64,000 nt of DNA from Bradyrhizobium arachidis. Its GTDB lineage: Bacteria; Pseudomonadota; Alphaproteobacteria; Rhizobiales; Xanthobacteraceae. Location: contig NZ_CP077970.1 in the NCBI RefSeq assembly GCF_024758505.1, positions 1,674,001 to 1,738,000 of the forward strand, in the 5' to 3' direction. The notes under the pieces are model-generated. The model saw only the letters and a program-made list of their open reading frames with translations. It was not told the origin of the DNA and did no database searches. The position numbers and the translations under genes were made by a program. Positions 55,577 through 64,000 of this stretch are shown piece after piece. Each line of letters opens with the position of its first letter. Position 1 is the first letter of the stretch.

Positions 55577-56269
55577 ATGATGCAGGCGGGACACAAAGGG
55601 AAGGCTCCGCAGAAAGAAGTCCGCATTGGCCGCCCCCCGAAGGAGTTGGCCGCCGAAGTGGACGAGAAAATCCTCAGCGCAGCGCGAGAGCTATTTCTCG
55701 CACGGGGGCTCGCCGGGGTTAGCGTCGAGGAGATTGCACGTCTTGCTCGCGCGAGCAAGGGAACAATCTATGCGCGTTTTTCAACCAAGGAGGCGCTGTT
55801 CGCTGCGATCGCGATGCGTAACGCTGAGAAGGTGCGGGAAGGATACGAAAGCGCGGTGCCCTCTGGCGACACGCTCGAGGAGCGGCTGACGGTTCTCGGG
55901 AGCGAGATACTCAAACACGTCTTGGACGCCGATAGTGTCGATTTCATCCGTCTCGCAGCTACCGAAGCGCGCCGTTTCCCTGATCTGGCCAAGGTTGAGC
56001 GAATGATGCGCGAGCGCGGCGCTCATCACGCGGCTACCGTCTTGAAGGACGTAACTCGGTCGAAGCAGGGCAGGGCGTACGCGGCCTTCGCTCCGGAACG
56101 CCTGACTAAAACGGCCCAGTTCTTCCTGGATCTCGTCGTCGCGCCGCTAGTGATGCGGGCTGTATTCGGCGAAGACCCCAAACGGCTCAGGGGGCAGATC
56201 CGTGGCCATGTGGCGGAGAGCGTTTCGTTCTTCCTCAAAGCCTGCCGCTCTGACGAGACCGGCCGATAG
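55577..56269 (+). CDS. TetR-family regulator of the RND pump
   Basis: A 230-aa TetR regulator. The helix-turn-helix is ILSAARELFLARGLAGVSVEEIARLARASKGTIYARF, followed by STKEALFAAI, the hallmark of the family. The C-terminal ligand domain is of the AcrR type with FLDLVVAPLVMRAVFG. Two ATGs (55577 and 55580) are possible starts. It lies 376 bases upstream of the pump operon on the same strand. A palindrome AACCGTACGGTT in that gap is the likely operator. Confidence 0.88.
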   Translation: MMQAGHKGKAPQKEVRIGRPPKELAAEVDEKILSAARELFLARGLAGVSVEEIARLARASKGTIYARFSTKEALFAAIAMRNAEKVREGYESAVPSGDTLEERLTVLGSEILKHVLDADSVDFIRLAATEARRFPDLAKVERMMRERGAHHAATVLKDVTRSKQGRAYAAFAPERLTKTAQFFLDLVVAPLVMRAVFGEDPKRLRGQIRGHVAESVSFFLKACRSDETGR

Positions 56270-56645
56270 CAATCCAAAGTTTCTCTATCTTTTGCGGATA
56301 TTCCTCCTCGGCCGCGCGCCGTCCTCTCCTGTCTGTCGCACTCACAGTTCTCGCGAAGTCATAGCTGCCGCGACGCAAAGCCACGCAAACGGCCGGGCCA
56401 GAATGCTTAACGTTTCGCAAATCGGCGACTTTGCGCGAAATGTAACATTTGATTTCCAGGCTTTGGGATTGCGGTTTCGGAAGCTGACCCGCGAGGAAGG
56501 TAGGCCGCCGAATCTCCGGGCAGAACCGGAGGTGCGCCTGTTGCGGAGATGATGCGGCGTTCAAAAAATAGAACCTCACGGTACGGTTGATTGACAGGCG
56601 GACATGCGCACAATATCCGTACCGAACCGTACGGTTCCATATTGG
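56270..56645. other. Promoter region of the RND operon
   Basis: No gene. It contains the operator-like palindrome and half site described separately. Confidence 0.5.
56578..56636. promoter_or_regulatory. Operator palindrome and half site for the TetR regulator
   Basis: AACCGTACGGTT (56625-56636) is a perfect 12-bp palindrome. A related ACGGTACGGTT occurs at 56578-56588 and CCGTACCG at 56618-56625. Multiple copies of the same core between a TetR gene and its pump operon are the usual arrangement of a repressor operator. Confidence 0.65.
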
Positions 56646-58241
56646 ATGTCGGGGAAGAGTGTCAGTTTGGGTAATCATGAACATTGGCTGGGAGCACGGC
56701 GCAACGAAAGCTCCGCGATTGTACGGTGTCCCTCCATATGGCGGCACCAACGCGCGCGCCATTTGGCAGGCATCGTTGCCCCTGCTTTTTTGCTCGCCTC
56801 TTGCGCGGTCGGACCGAACTTCGTTGCGCCCGAGGCACCGGCCGTCGATCGCTACACGCGGGAGCCTCGCCTGGCCTCGACGGACAGCACCAAAACGCGA
56901 GGGGGCAATTCGCAGTCGTTCTCCCCGGGAAGCGATGTCTCCGGCGTGTGGTGGACCCTCTTTCGTTCGAGGAAGCTCACGGCATTCGTCGAAGAAGCCG
57001 TTCGCAACCATCCCGATATTCGGTCCGCCGAATTCGCCCTGCGCGCCGCTCGGGAGTCCGCGCTCGCCGAAGAGGGCACCTTGTTTCCGCAAGTGAGCGG
57101 GTCGGGATCGACGGCACGCGAGCAGGGGCCGCTCTACAAGCTCTTCAACACGTCGGTCAGCGTCTCCTACGCACTCGATCTCTGGGGTGGCACGCGCCGG
57201 CAAATCGAGGCGCTCGAGGCGCAGGCCGACTACCAAGCGTTCAAGCTGGAGGCGACCTACCTGGCGCTGACCACGAATGTGATCACTGCGGCGATCACCG
57301 ACGCCTCGCTGCGGGACCAGATCTCCGCGACCGAAGAGATCGTCAAGGCCGAGACGGATCAGCTGGCGCGCATCCAGCATCAGTTCGACATCGGCGCGGT
57401 CTCCAAGTCCGACGTGCTGGCGCAGGAATCGACGCTTGCGCAGGCCAAGGCGACGCTGCCGCAGCTCCAGAAGCAGTTGGCGCAGCAGCGCAATCAGTTG
57501 ATGGCCTATTTCGGGCGGCTGCCGAGCGAAGATCGCGGCGAGCATGTCATGCTTGCCGAGCTGCGTTTGCCTGGACAGCTTCCAGTGTCGTTGCCGTCGG
57601 ACCTCATTCGTCAGCGTCCGGATATCCGCCAGGCCGAGGCGACGCTGCATCAGGCGACCGCGACCGTCGGTGTCGGTGTCGCAAATCTTTTGCCGCAGAT
57701 TACGCTGTCCGGCAGCCATGGTGCGAGCGGAACGGGCAAGCTGTTTTCGCCCGGAACAATCGCCTGGGACGCGACCTCCAGCATCACGCAGAAGCTGATC
57801 GACGGCGGCGCGCTCTATCACACCAAGGAGGCCGACGTGGCGCTGTTCGAGCAGGATATGGCGGCCTACAAGAGCACTGTGATTGCCGCGTTCCAGAACG
57901 TCGCAGATTCGCTGCGCGCGATCCAGTACGACGCCGCGACGCTAAAGGCCCAGGCCGGAGCGGAGAGGGCGGCATCCGACAGCCTTTCGATGTCGATCGA
58001 GCAGTTCAAGACCGGCGCAGTCCCTTACGCTAACGTCATCACCGCCCAGCAATCCTATCTCAACGCGCGGATATCGCGCATCAAGGCGCAGGCGGCGCGC
58101 TTGGCCGACACCGCGGCCCTGTTCCAGGCGATCGGCGGCGGCTGGTGGAACAGAGCCGACCAGACGGCCTATGCTTCGCCTCGCGCCAATCCCGGTTATT
58201 TCGCCGGCCCCAACCGTTCAACCCAGGAAGCAGTGCGATGA
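56646..58241 (+). CDS. NodT-family outer-membrane efflux lipoprotein
   Basis: An outer-membrane factor of the TolC/NodT family, about 530 aa. The N-terminus has a lipoprotein signal (HLAGIVAPAFLLASC with lipobox LASC) followed by AVGPNFVAPEAPA, typical of NodT/OprM proteins. The rest shows the two repeats of the outer-membrane efflux family, including SVSYALDLWGGTRRQIEALEAQADY and PSDLIRQRPDIRQAEATLHQATA. The start is uncertain (56604-56646) because the operator lies in the same stretch. It overlaps the next gene by 4 bases. Confidence 0.88.
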   Translation: MSGKSVSLGNHEHWLGARRNESSAIVRCPSIWRHQRARHLAGIVAPAFLLASCAVGPNFVAPEAPAVDRYTREPRLASTDSTKTRGGNSQSFSPGSDVSGVWWTLFRSRKLTAFVEEAVRNHPDIRSAEFALRAARESALAEEGTLFPQVSGSGSTAREQGPLYKLFNTSVSVSYALDLWGGTRRQIEALEAQADYQAFKLEATYLALTTNVITAAITDASLRDQISATEEIVKAETDQLARIQHQFDIGAVSKSDVLAQESTLAQAKATLPQLQKQLAQQRNQLMAYFGRLPSEDRGEHVMLAELRLPGQLPVSLPSDLIRQRPDIRQAEATLHQATATVGVGVANLLPQITLSGSHGASGTGKLFSPGTIAWDATSSITQKLIDGGALYHTKEADVALFEQDMAAYKSTVIAAFQNVADSLRAIQYDAATLKAQAGAERAASDSLSMSIEQFKTGAVPYANVITAQQSYLNARISRIKAQAARLADTAALFQAIGGGWWNRADQTAYASPRANPGYFAGPNRSTQEAVR

Positions 58242-59353
58242 TGAAGCGCATGATGATCATGCTGGCCGTTATGGCCGTCCTGTTCGGCGGCCTCTACGGC
58301 TTCCAGACCTTCAAGGACATGATGATCCGGAAGGCGATCGGCGCCATGACGAACCCACCGCAGACCGTCTCCACCGTGGTTGCTGCGATGGCGGCCTGGC
58401 GCTCCACCCTTTCCTCGGTTGGTACGCTGCGCGCCGTCAATGGCGCCGATCTCGCGCTGCAGGCTTCCGGGATCGTGCAGAATATTCAGTTCAGCTCCGC
58501 AGACGAAGTGGCGGAAGGCCAGCCGCTGCTTCAGCTCGTCGCGACCGACGACGTTGCCAAATTGCAGTCGCTGCAAGCGACCGCCGAGAACTACGCGATT
58601 GTGGTCAAGCGCGACGAGGAGCAGATCAAGTTCAGCGCCGTCAGTCAGGCCGCACTCGATAGCGACAGGGCCAATCTGAAAAATGCCAGAGCCCTGGTCG
58701 AGCAGCAGAGGGCTATCGTCGAGCAGAAGACGCTCAAGGCGCCGTTCGCCGGGCGGCTCGGGATTCGCGCCGTCGATATCGGCCAGTTTTTGAGCGCAGG
58801 CACGACCATCGTCACCTTGCAGAGCCTCGATCCGATCTACGTCGATTTCTTTCTGCCGCAACAGGCGCTGGCTTCGATCGTCGTCGGCCAGGACGTCACC
58901 GCGACGGTGGACGCCTTTCCAAGCGAGCGCTTCATGGGCCGGATCTCGGCGATCAACGCTAAGGTCGATAGCGGCAGCCGCAACATCCAGGTCCGGGCCA
59001 CGATCGGGAACAATCCGGCGCGACTCCTCCCCGGCATGTTCGCAAAGGTGGAGATCGACGTCGGCAAGCCCGAAGACATCGTCACCATTCCGCTCACCTC
59101 GATCGTCAACAACGCCTATGGCGACCTCGTCTACCTCGTTGACAATCTGCACGACGGGCAGGGCGCCGCGCGGCAGATGTTCGTTAAGACCAGACCGGCG
59201 AAGGGCGACCGCATCGCCGTGATCGACGGCATCAAACCCGGCGAGATCGTGGTGATCGCGGGCCAGATCAAGCTGCGCAATGGTAGCCCGGTTAGAATCG
59301 ACAATTCCCACGTACCGCTCGCCGAGGCGGCACCGACCGTGGTCGACCAGTGA
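58238..59353 (+). CDS. RND efflux membrane fusion protein
   Basis: A 371-aa periplasmic adaptor (HlyD/AcrA type). One N-terminal membrane helix (MIMLAVMAVLFGGLYGF) anchors it. The lipoyl halves are ALQASGIVQNIQFSSADEVAEGQPLL and LKAPFAGRLGIRAVDIGQFLSAGTTIVTL, with a helical hairpin between them and the barrel segment FPSERFMGRISAINAKVD. It overlaps the upstream gene (ATGA) and the downstream permease gene, so the three form one operon. Confidence 0.92.
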   Translation: MMKRMMIMLAVMAVLFGGLYGFQTFKDMMIRKAIGAMTNPPQTVSTVVAAMAAWRSTLSSVGTLRAVNGADLALQASGIVQNIQFSSADEVAEGQPLLQLVATDDVAKLQSLQATAENYAIVVKRDEEQIKFSAVSQAALDSDRANLKNARALVEQQRAIVEQKTLKAPFAGRLGIRAVDIGQFLSAGTTIVTLQSLDPIYVDFFLPQQALASIVVGQDVTATVDAFPSERFMGRISAINAKVDSGSRNIQVRATIGNNPARLLPGMFAKVEIDVGKPEDIVTIPLTSIVNNAYGDLVYLVDNLHDGQGAARQMFVKTRPAKGDRIAVIDGIKPGEIVVIAGQIKLRNGSPVRIDNSHVPLAEAAPTVVDQ

Positions 59354-62300
59354 ACGACGCACGAGCAACAAGAGCCGAGACTATGCGCTTTACGGACATC
59401 TTCATCCGTCGCCCAGTGCTAGCCCTTGTGGTGAGCGCGCTGATCCTGGTTTTCGGACTGCGGTCGATGACCTCGTTGTCGATCCTGCAATATCCCCGTA
59501 CTCAGAACGCGATCGTTACGGTGACCACAGCCTATGCCGGCGCCGATTCCGACATCATCACCGGCTTCATCACCACGCCGCTGGAGAACGCGATCGCACA
59601 GGCGAACGGTATCGATTACATGAATTCCAGCAGCACCACCGGTATCAGCACCATCACGGTGAACCTGCGGCTGAACTACGACTCCGGCAAGGCGATGACG
59701 GAGATCAACGCGAAGGTCAATTCCGTGCTCAATCAGCTTCCGACTGGCACCCAGCAGCCGACGCTGACACTGAAGGTGGGCCAGACCATCGATGCGATGT
59801 ACATCGGGTTTGCGAGCCAGGTGCTCGCTCCCAACCAGATCACCGACTATCTGACCCGCGTGGTGCAGCCCAAGCTGCAGGCTGTGCCGGGCGTCCAGAC
59901 TGCCGAGTTGATCGGCGGCAAGAAGTTCGCCCTGCGTGCCTGGCTCGATGCCGATAGGCTCGGCGCCTATGGGCTGACGGCGAGCGACGTCTCCACCGCA
60001 ATGTCCGGCAACGACTATATCGCCGGTCTCGGTTCGACCCGGGGACGGCTCGTCCAGGTTGATCTCTCGGCCACGACCAATCTTCATTCGCTCGAGCAGT
60101 ACCGCAACCTCGTCATCAAGCACGTGAACGGCGCGATTGTCCGCCTCAAGGACGTGGCGAATGTGACGCTGGGCAACGACGATTATGACAGCTCGGCCAA
60201 GTTCAACGGCCGGACGGCGGTCTACCTCGGCATCCAGGTGGCGCCGAGCGCGAACCTGCTCGAGGTCATTAAGGGGGTGAAGAGAGTCCTTCCCGATATG
60301 AACGCGAACCTGCCGAACGGTATCACGAGCGAGATCCTCTACGACTCGACGGAGTTTGTGAACAGTTCGATCGACGAGGTCGTCCATTCGCTGGTCGAAG
60401 CAGTTGTCATCGTCACCTTCGTCGTCTTCATCTTCCTCGGCTCGTGGCGGTCGGTGTCGATCCCGGTGATCGCAATCCCCTTGTCCCTGATCGGCACCTT
60501 CGGACTAATGCTGCTGATGGGATTTTCGATCAATCTCTTGACGCTGTTGGCCCTTGTGCTCGCGATCGGCCTCGTCGTGGATGATGCCATCATTGTCGTC
60601 GAGAGCGTGCATCGCCTGATCGATCAGGGCGTTTCGCCCGTCGAGGCGGCGATCCAATCGGCCCGCGCCCTCGGCAGCCCCATCATCGCAATGACGGTGG
60701 TTCTGATCGCAGTGTACGTTCCGGTCGGCTTCCAGGGCGGTCTTACGGGCGCTCTGTTCACGGAATTCGCCTTCACGCTGGCCGGGGCGGTCACCGTGTC
60801 GGCGGTCGTCGCGCTGACACTATCACCCATGAACTGTGCCTGGCTGCTGCGACGGACAGAGCCGGGTGGTGCGAACTGGGAGGCGCGCCTGGTTCGCAGG
60901 ATCGATCACGCGCTCGAGTGGCTGACCGCCGCCTACCGCCGGCGCCTCGAATCCATTTTTGACACCAAGGCCGTCGTGGTGGTGTTTGCGCTGCTGCTGC
61001 TCGCCGGCATTCCGTGGCTCTATGCGAACTCGAAGAGCGAACTTGCGCCCGACGAGGATCAAGGTGTGATCCTTACGATGACAAATTCGGCGCCCTCAGC
61101 CACGCCTGAGCAGCGCCAGTTCTACGCGCAACAGCTTTACAATCTCGTCTCAAAGCGCCCTGAAACCGGGATCGTATTCCAGATCGACACGCCCTCGCAG
61201 GCGATCGCCGGTTTGGTGCTCAAGCCATGGGACAAGCGTAATGTGGCCACCGGCACGCTTCAGCCTGAATTCCAGGACCTGCTCAACAGTATCGCGGGCA
61301 CCCGGTCGGTAGCCTTTCAACCGCCGCCACTGCCGGGCAGCAACGGCCTGCCGATCCAGTTCGTCATTGGCACGACGGGCTCGTTCAACGAGCTCGACGA
61401 GGTCGCCCAGAACTTCATGGCGGAGGCGCGCAAGACTGGGCAGTTCATCTTCCTCGACAGCGACCTCAAGATTGACAAGCCGAAGAGCACCGTCGTGTTC
61501 GACCGCGACAAGGCCGGCGATCTCGGGCTGAAGATGAGCGATCTCGGCGGCGCGCTGGCGACCATGCTGGGCGGCAATTACGTCGAGTATTTCAGCCTGG
61601 ACGGCCGCTCCTACAAGGTGATCGCGCAGGTCCGGCAGAACGACCGCCTCACCACCGAGCAACTGCTGAGCTACCAGATCCGCACCGGCAACAACACGAT
61701 GGTGCCGCTCGCGACAGTTGCCCACCTTGACAATAAGGCCGTTCCGCAGGCGCTCAACCATTTCCAGCAGATCAACGCTGCGACAATTTCTGGGGTTGCG
61801 ATGCCGGGCGTCGCAATGGGCGATGCGCTCGCGACCTTGAAGGCTCTGGCAAAGTCCCTTCCGGCGGGCTACTCGACCGACTTCGCAGGCGCCTCCCGTC
61901 AGCTCGAGCTGGAATCGGGCGGCTTCGTCACCATGTTCATGTTCGCGTTGATCATCATCTATCTTTCGCTTGCCGCGCTCTTCAACAGCTTCGTGGACCC
62001 CGTCATCATCCTGATATCGGTACCGATGTCGCTCGCCGGCGCGCTGATTTTCATCAGTATTGGAATCGGCGGCGCTAGCATCAACATCTACACTCAGGTC
62101 GGGCTCGTCACCCTGATGGGGCTCGTCAGCAAGCACGGGATCTTGATGGTTGAGGTGGCCAACGAGTTGCGCGCCGAGGGGAGGAGCCGCACGGGGGCCA
62201 TTATCGAGGCGGCCACCATCCGGCTGCGGCCCATCCTGATGACGACAGCGGCCATGGTGCTGGGCGTGCTGCCGCTGGTCACGGCGAGCGGCGCCGGCGC

Positions 62301-62439
62301 GGTGTCCCGTTACAATATGGGCCTTGTGATCGCCACAGGCCTCTCGATCGGAACGCTCTTCACCCTGTTCGTGGTGCCGGTCGCCTACGCGCTAATTGCC
62401 CATCGTGGGCGGGAGGGCGCCGCAGAGACTTCGAATTGA
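59350..62439 (+). CDS. RND efflux permease
   Basis: A 1029-aa inner-membrane proton antiporter, the normal length for the family. It opens MRFTDIFIRRPVLALVVSALILVFG; the ATG at 59383 is an alternative to the GTG at 59350. The central motif VLAIGLVVDDAIIVVE holds the paired transmembrane Asp residues of the proton relay, and GLVSKHGILMVEVANELRAEGR is the later conserved loop. With the adaptor and NodT protein it forms a tripartite pump. RND pumps in rhizobia export plant flavonoids and other antimicrobials; the substrate is not predictable here. Confidence 0.94.
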   Translation: MNDARATRAETMRFTDIFIRRPVLALVVSALILVFGLRSMTSLSILQYPRTQNAIVTVTTAYAGADSDIITGFITTPLENAIAQANGIDYMNSSSTTGISTITVNLRLNYDSGKAMTEINAKVNSVLNQLPTGTQQPTLTLKVGQTIDAMYIGFASQVLAPNQITDYLTRVVQPKLQAVPGVQTAELIGGKKFALRAWLDADRLGAYGLTASDVSTAMSGNDYIAGLGSTRGRLVQVDLSATTNLHSLEQYRNLVIKHVNGAIVRLKDVANVTLGNDDYDSSAKFNGRTAVYLGIQVAPSANLLEVIKGVKRVLPDMNANLPNGITSEILYDSTEFVNSSIDEVVHSLVEAVVIVTFVVFIFLGSWRSVSIPVIAIPLSLIGTFGLMLLMGFSINLLTLLALVLAIGLVVDDAIIVVESVHRLIDQGVSPVEAAIQSARALGSPIIAMTVVLIAVYVPVGFQGGLTGALFTEFAFTLAGAVTVSAVVALTLSPMNCAWLLRRTEPGGANWEARLVRRIDHALEWLTAAYRRRLESIFDTKAVVVVFALLLLAGIPWLYANSKSELAPDEDQGVILTMTNSAPSATPEQRQFYAQQLYNLVSKRPETGIVFQIDTPSQAIAGLVLKPWDKRNVATGTLQPEFQDLLNSIAGTRSVAFQPPPLPGSNGLPIQFVIGTTGSFNELDEVAQNFMAEARKTGQFIFLDSDLKIDKPKSTVVFDRDKAGDLGLKMSDLGGALATMLGGNYVEYFSLDGRSYKVIAQVRQNDRLTTEQLLSYQIRTGNNTMVPLATVAHLDNKAVPQALNHFQQINAATISGVAMPGVAMGDALATLKALAKSLPAGYSTDFAGASRQLELESGGFVTMFMFALIIIYLSLAALFNSFVDPVIILISVPMSLAGALIFISIGIGGASINIYTQVGLVTLMGLVSKHGILMVEVANELRAEGRSRTGAIIEAATIRLRPILMTTAAMVLGVLPLVTASGAGAVSRYNMGLVIATGLSIGTLFTLFVVPVAYALIAHRGREGAAETSN

Positions 62440-62535
62440 AGCGCACTGGTAGCGTCGGTGAACTCGTGAGGACGGATAAGGGGCCAGCTCGGCCGTTTCG
62501 GCCAATTCGTCGCGATGCCTGAAGGCTAAGGCGTC

Positions 62536-62760
62536 ATGATACCGCGCTTGCTTGAGTGGGTCCCTTGGACGATCGGCCGACACCGCTTGCGGCCTTGCGC
62601 AAACGCGCTCGAGAACGGCCAGATCTACCGGGGGAATCGATTGCAATTCATCATTCATCCTGCTGTCGGATGCGCTGGGCGTCTCCATCCCGGTCGACGT
62701 GATCAACCATCCGGTGCCCGAGGCGCCACCGACACGACCTCATTCTAAACGAACTGAAGC
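62536..62760 (+). pseudogene. Intradiol ring-cleavage dioxygenase relic
   Basis: In shifting frames the sequence reads FILLSDALGVSIPVDVINHPVPE and, one frame over, GATDTT. These belong to the N-terminal region of catechol/hydroxyquinol 1,2-dioxygenases (LSD-LG-S-LVD-INH...GATETT-LGPF). The rest of the enzyme, including the Tyr and His iron ligands, is not found. It is a dead fragment. Confidence 0.6.
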
Positions 62761-63171
62761 GCGCCGCCCCGCCGGCGCCGCGACCCGCGCTGGGAAGCGA
62801 CCCCCAAGGCCATGCGAAGGAAGGCTGGAACGTCCTGCTGCCTGCGGATTTCCTGAACCCGTCCTTCGAAGGGATGTCACCGGAGATGATGCCGTGATCT
62901 TGGTCGAACGCCTCGAAAAGATCGCTACCGACGTTTCCTTCCAGCCGGCCTCGGTCGAGCGCATCATCCGGCTGATCGACGTGCTCCACTAGATCGCGAA
63001 CGACCGCGAACTCGGGAACGGCCGCGAACTGAACGCCTGGTTGCGATCGATCGGCATCGTCCCGGATTTCACGCTGCGGGTACTGGCCGAATCCAAAGCT
63101 GGCCATTGGCTGGATAGTATAGCTCAAGTAGTATTGGAACCTCGATTCCCGCGGGAAATGCTACCTTCCCA
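62761..63171. other. Eroded DNA between relic and hicA
   Basis: Protein-like pieces (EGWNVLLPADFLNPSFEGM; VERLEKIATDVSFQPASVERI) appear in different plus-strand frames with stops between them. They fit further gene relics that I cannot identify. Confidence 0.35.
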
Positions 63172-63417
63172 ATGGCTAACGACCTCTTAGAGCGAATGGC
63201 CCGGAACCCTCAGGGGGACTGGACCATTAAGGATGTGGAAACGGTTTGCGCGGAACATAACGTGTCCTGCAAGCCACCAACGGGGGGTGGATCACACTAT
63301 AAGGTGTCACACCCGCGTATTGATCACATTCAAACCATTCCCTTTAAAAGGCCCATAAAGCCTGTATATATACGCAGATTAGTGAAGTTCCTCGAAGCGG
63401 TCAGGAGGATCAAGTGA
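63172..63417 (+). CDS. hicA: HicA-type mRNA interferase toxin
   Basis: An 81-aa HicA-like protein. WTIKDVETVCAEHNVSCKPP leads into TGGGSHYKVSHPRI, the GSHhxx segment holding the catalytic His of HicA mRNA interferases, and the end PIKPVYIRRLVKFLEAV matches the family C-terminus. It overlaps the antitoxin gene by 4 bases (GTGA). Longer than the shortest HicA proteins (about 60 aa), but within the family range. Confidence 0.8.
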   Translation: MANDLLERMARNPQGDWTIKDVETVCAEHNVSCKPPTGGGSHYKVSHPRIDHIQTIPFKRPIKPVYIRRLVKFLEAVRRIK

Positions 63418-63653
63418 GTATCTCGACTGAATACGCTGTGACGATCCGACCGCTTCCTGTTGCCGATGGGGGCGGTTTTATCGCCCTGGTTCCCGATCTT
63501 CCCGGATGCATGTCCGACGGCGAGACACCCGAAGAGGCGTTGGCAAACGCTCAGGACGCTATCGCATGCTGGATTGAGGCCGCCCATGAGATGGGACGCC
63601 CTATTCCGCGGCCAACGCCGGAAGAACCAGTTCAAATGCTCAAATTCGGCTGA
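63414..63653 (+). CDS. hicB: HicB-type antitoxin
   Basis: A 79-aa HicB-like protein with GTG start. The partially degraded RNase H fold of HicB is visible: YAVTIRPLPVADGGGFIALVPDLPGCMSDGETPEEALANAQDAI. The usual DNA-binding tail (ribbon-helix-helix or HTH) is absent, which occurs in short HicB forms. It follows hicA with a 4-base overlap and is followed by a strong terminator. Confidence 0.82.
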   Translation: MSISTEYAVTIRPLPVADGGGFIALVPDLPGCMSDGETPEEALANAQDAIACWIEAAHEMGRPIPRPTPEEPVQMLKFG

Positions 63654-63666
63654 TTAGCCAAAACAA

Positions 63667-63693
63667 AAGCCCGCCGGTTGGCGGGCTTTTTCT
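63667..63693 (+). terminator. Rho-independent terminator of hicAB
   Basis: AAAGCCCGCC and GGCGGGCTTT form a perfect 10-bp stem with loop GGTT, followed by TTTC. It lies 14 bases past the hicB stop codon. Confidence 0.92.
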
Positions 63694-63708
63694 AGGCCAG
63701 TGCGAAAT

Positions 63709-64000
63709 TCAATTTAGGCCACTGGGGGGTAAAACAGGCCAGTGCCCGGATTTCCGTCTTCCCGCGCAAAGAGGTCGAAGCGGCGCTCGCGCTACAGCCG
63801 CCGCGGCCCGATGAGATCGAGCATCCCGCGCGCCGGCGCGCGCGTTTCCGCAGACCTGAAGAGAAGACCGCCCGCCGGCAAGCTCGATCCCTACGCCGAA
63901 CGCATCGCTGCGATGGATCGAGACGGATCCGGCGTGCAGCACCACCGTCTTCCGCTGGAACTGGAACCGTCTCCAGCTTGTCACCGTGCGACTTTTGGAG
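63709..64000 (+). pseudogene. Transposase relic, possibly IS21 type
   Basis: Broken plus-strand frames include KLDPYAERIAAM and RPPRPDEIEHPARRR-like stretches. A 'KLDPY...I' segment occurs in IstA-type transposases. The sequence is interrupted by stops and runs off the window. The assignment is weak. Confidence 0.3.

Noticed and set aside
56235..57821. 528-codon frame antisense to the NodT gene
   Set aside because: It spans the intergenic operator and the NodT coding region and has no recognisable protein features.
61150..62136. Long antisense frames opposite the RND permease (also 58196-59371 and 59419-60387)
   Set aside because: They mirror the codon structure of the real genes, lack ribosome sites and encode no known domain.
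1..64000. CRISPR arrays, rRNA genes, nod boxes and complete insertion sequences
   Set aside because: No regularly spaced direct repeats, no rRNA-like sequence, no convincing 47-base nod box and no intact transposase with inverted ends were seen on reading both strands. A computed profile search would be needed to be certain.

Overview
The window looks like part of the symbiosis island, or a neighbouring accessory region, of a Bradyrhizobium-type alphaproteobacterium. The reasons are a near-consensus tts box in front of a NopD-like type III effector gene, a rhizobial bio operon with its own BioR regulator and BioR boxes, panB/panC/panD, a NifA-type activator site with a sigma54-like promoter, several small rhizobial-type proteins, and long decayed stretches. 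No complete insertion sequence, rRNA gene or CRISPR array was found. All identifications come from reading the sequence; no database search was run.

Layout. 1-4.8 kb (minus strand): a phosphonate-type cluster with a PEP mutase-like enzyme, a class I aminotransferase, a nucleotidyltransferase, a short unknown ORF, and the start of a SelA-like PLP enzyme cut by the window edge. 6.1-9.8 kb: a LuxR-type regulator without a nearby luxI, an outer-membrane beta-barrel protein and a methanethiol S-methyltransferase-like membrane protein. 11-13 kb: a prolyl oligopeptidase-family enzyme. 15.2-18.1 kb: a pair of M16 peptidase genes. 18.9-28.2 kb (minus strand): a compact operon that I read as a hydrazine (N-N bond) natural-product cluster. 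It has an N-hydroxylating monooxygenase, a stand-alone cupin next to a stand-alone MetRS-like protein (together resembling the known cupin-MetRS hydrazine synthetase), a PhyH-type oxygenase, an MFS exporter, an aminotransferase, aminodeoxychorismate-synthase-type PabA and PabB, and a Dabb protein. This is the best candidate for an undescribed system.

28.4-33.7 kb: bioR, divergent from bioB-panD-bioF-bioD-bioA, with three BioR boxes in between. The block ends at a 3' fragment of a tRNA-Pro gene followed by a hairpin terminator, which reads as an attachment-site scar. 33.8-40.6 kb: a cassette of unrecognised small genes in which several genes appear broken by single-base length changes in short homopolymers. 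41.2-46.7 kb: a chemoreceptor, the tts-box-preceded effector and small unknown genes. 47.2-49 kb: panB-panC. 49.6-52.4 kb: small zinc-finger and coiled-coil proteins and an S1/P1 nuclease pseudogene. 52.6-55.2 kb: a di-haem peroxidase with a NifA/sigma54-type promoter, and an AA10-like secreted protein that lacks its N-terminal copper histidine. 55.6-62.4 kb: a TetR regulator and a complete RND tripartite pump with an operator palindrome. 62.5-64 kb: an intradiol dioxygenase relic, a HicAB pair, a strong terminator and a transposase relic.

Together the window carries full routes for the late steps of biotin synthesis, and panB, panC and panD for pantothenate, beside two candidate specialised-metabolite clusters and one host-interaction effector.
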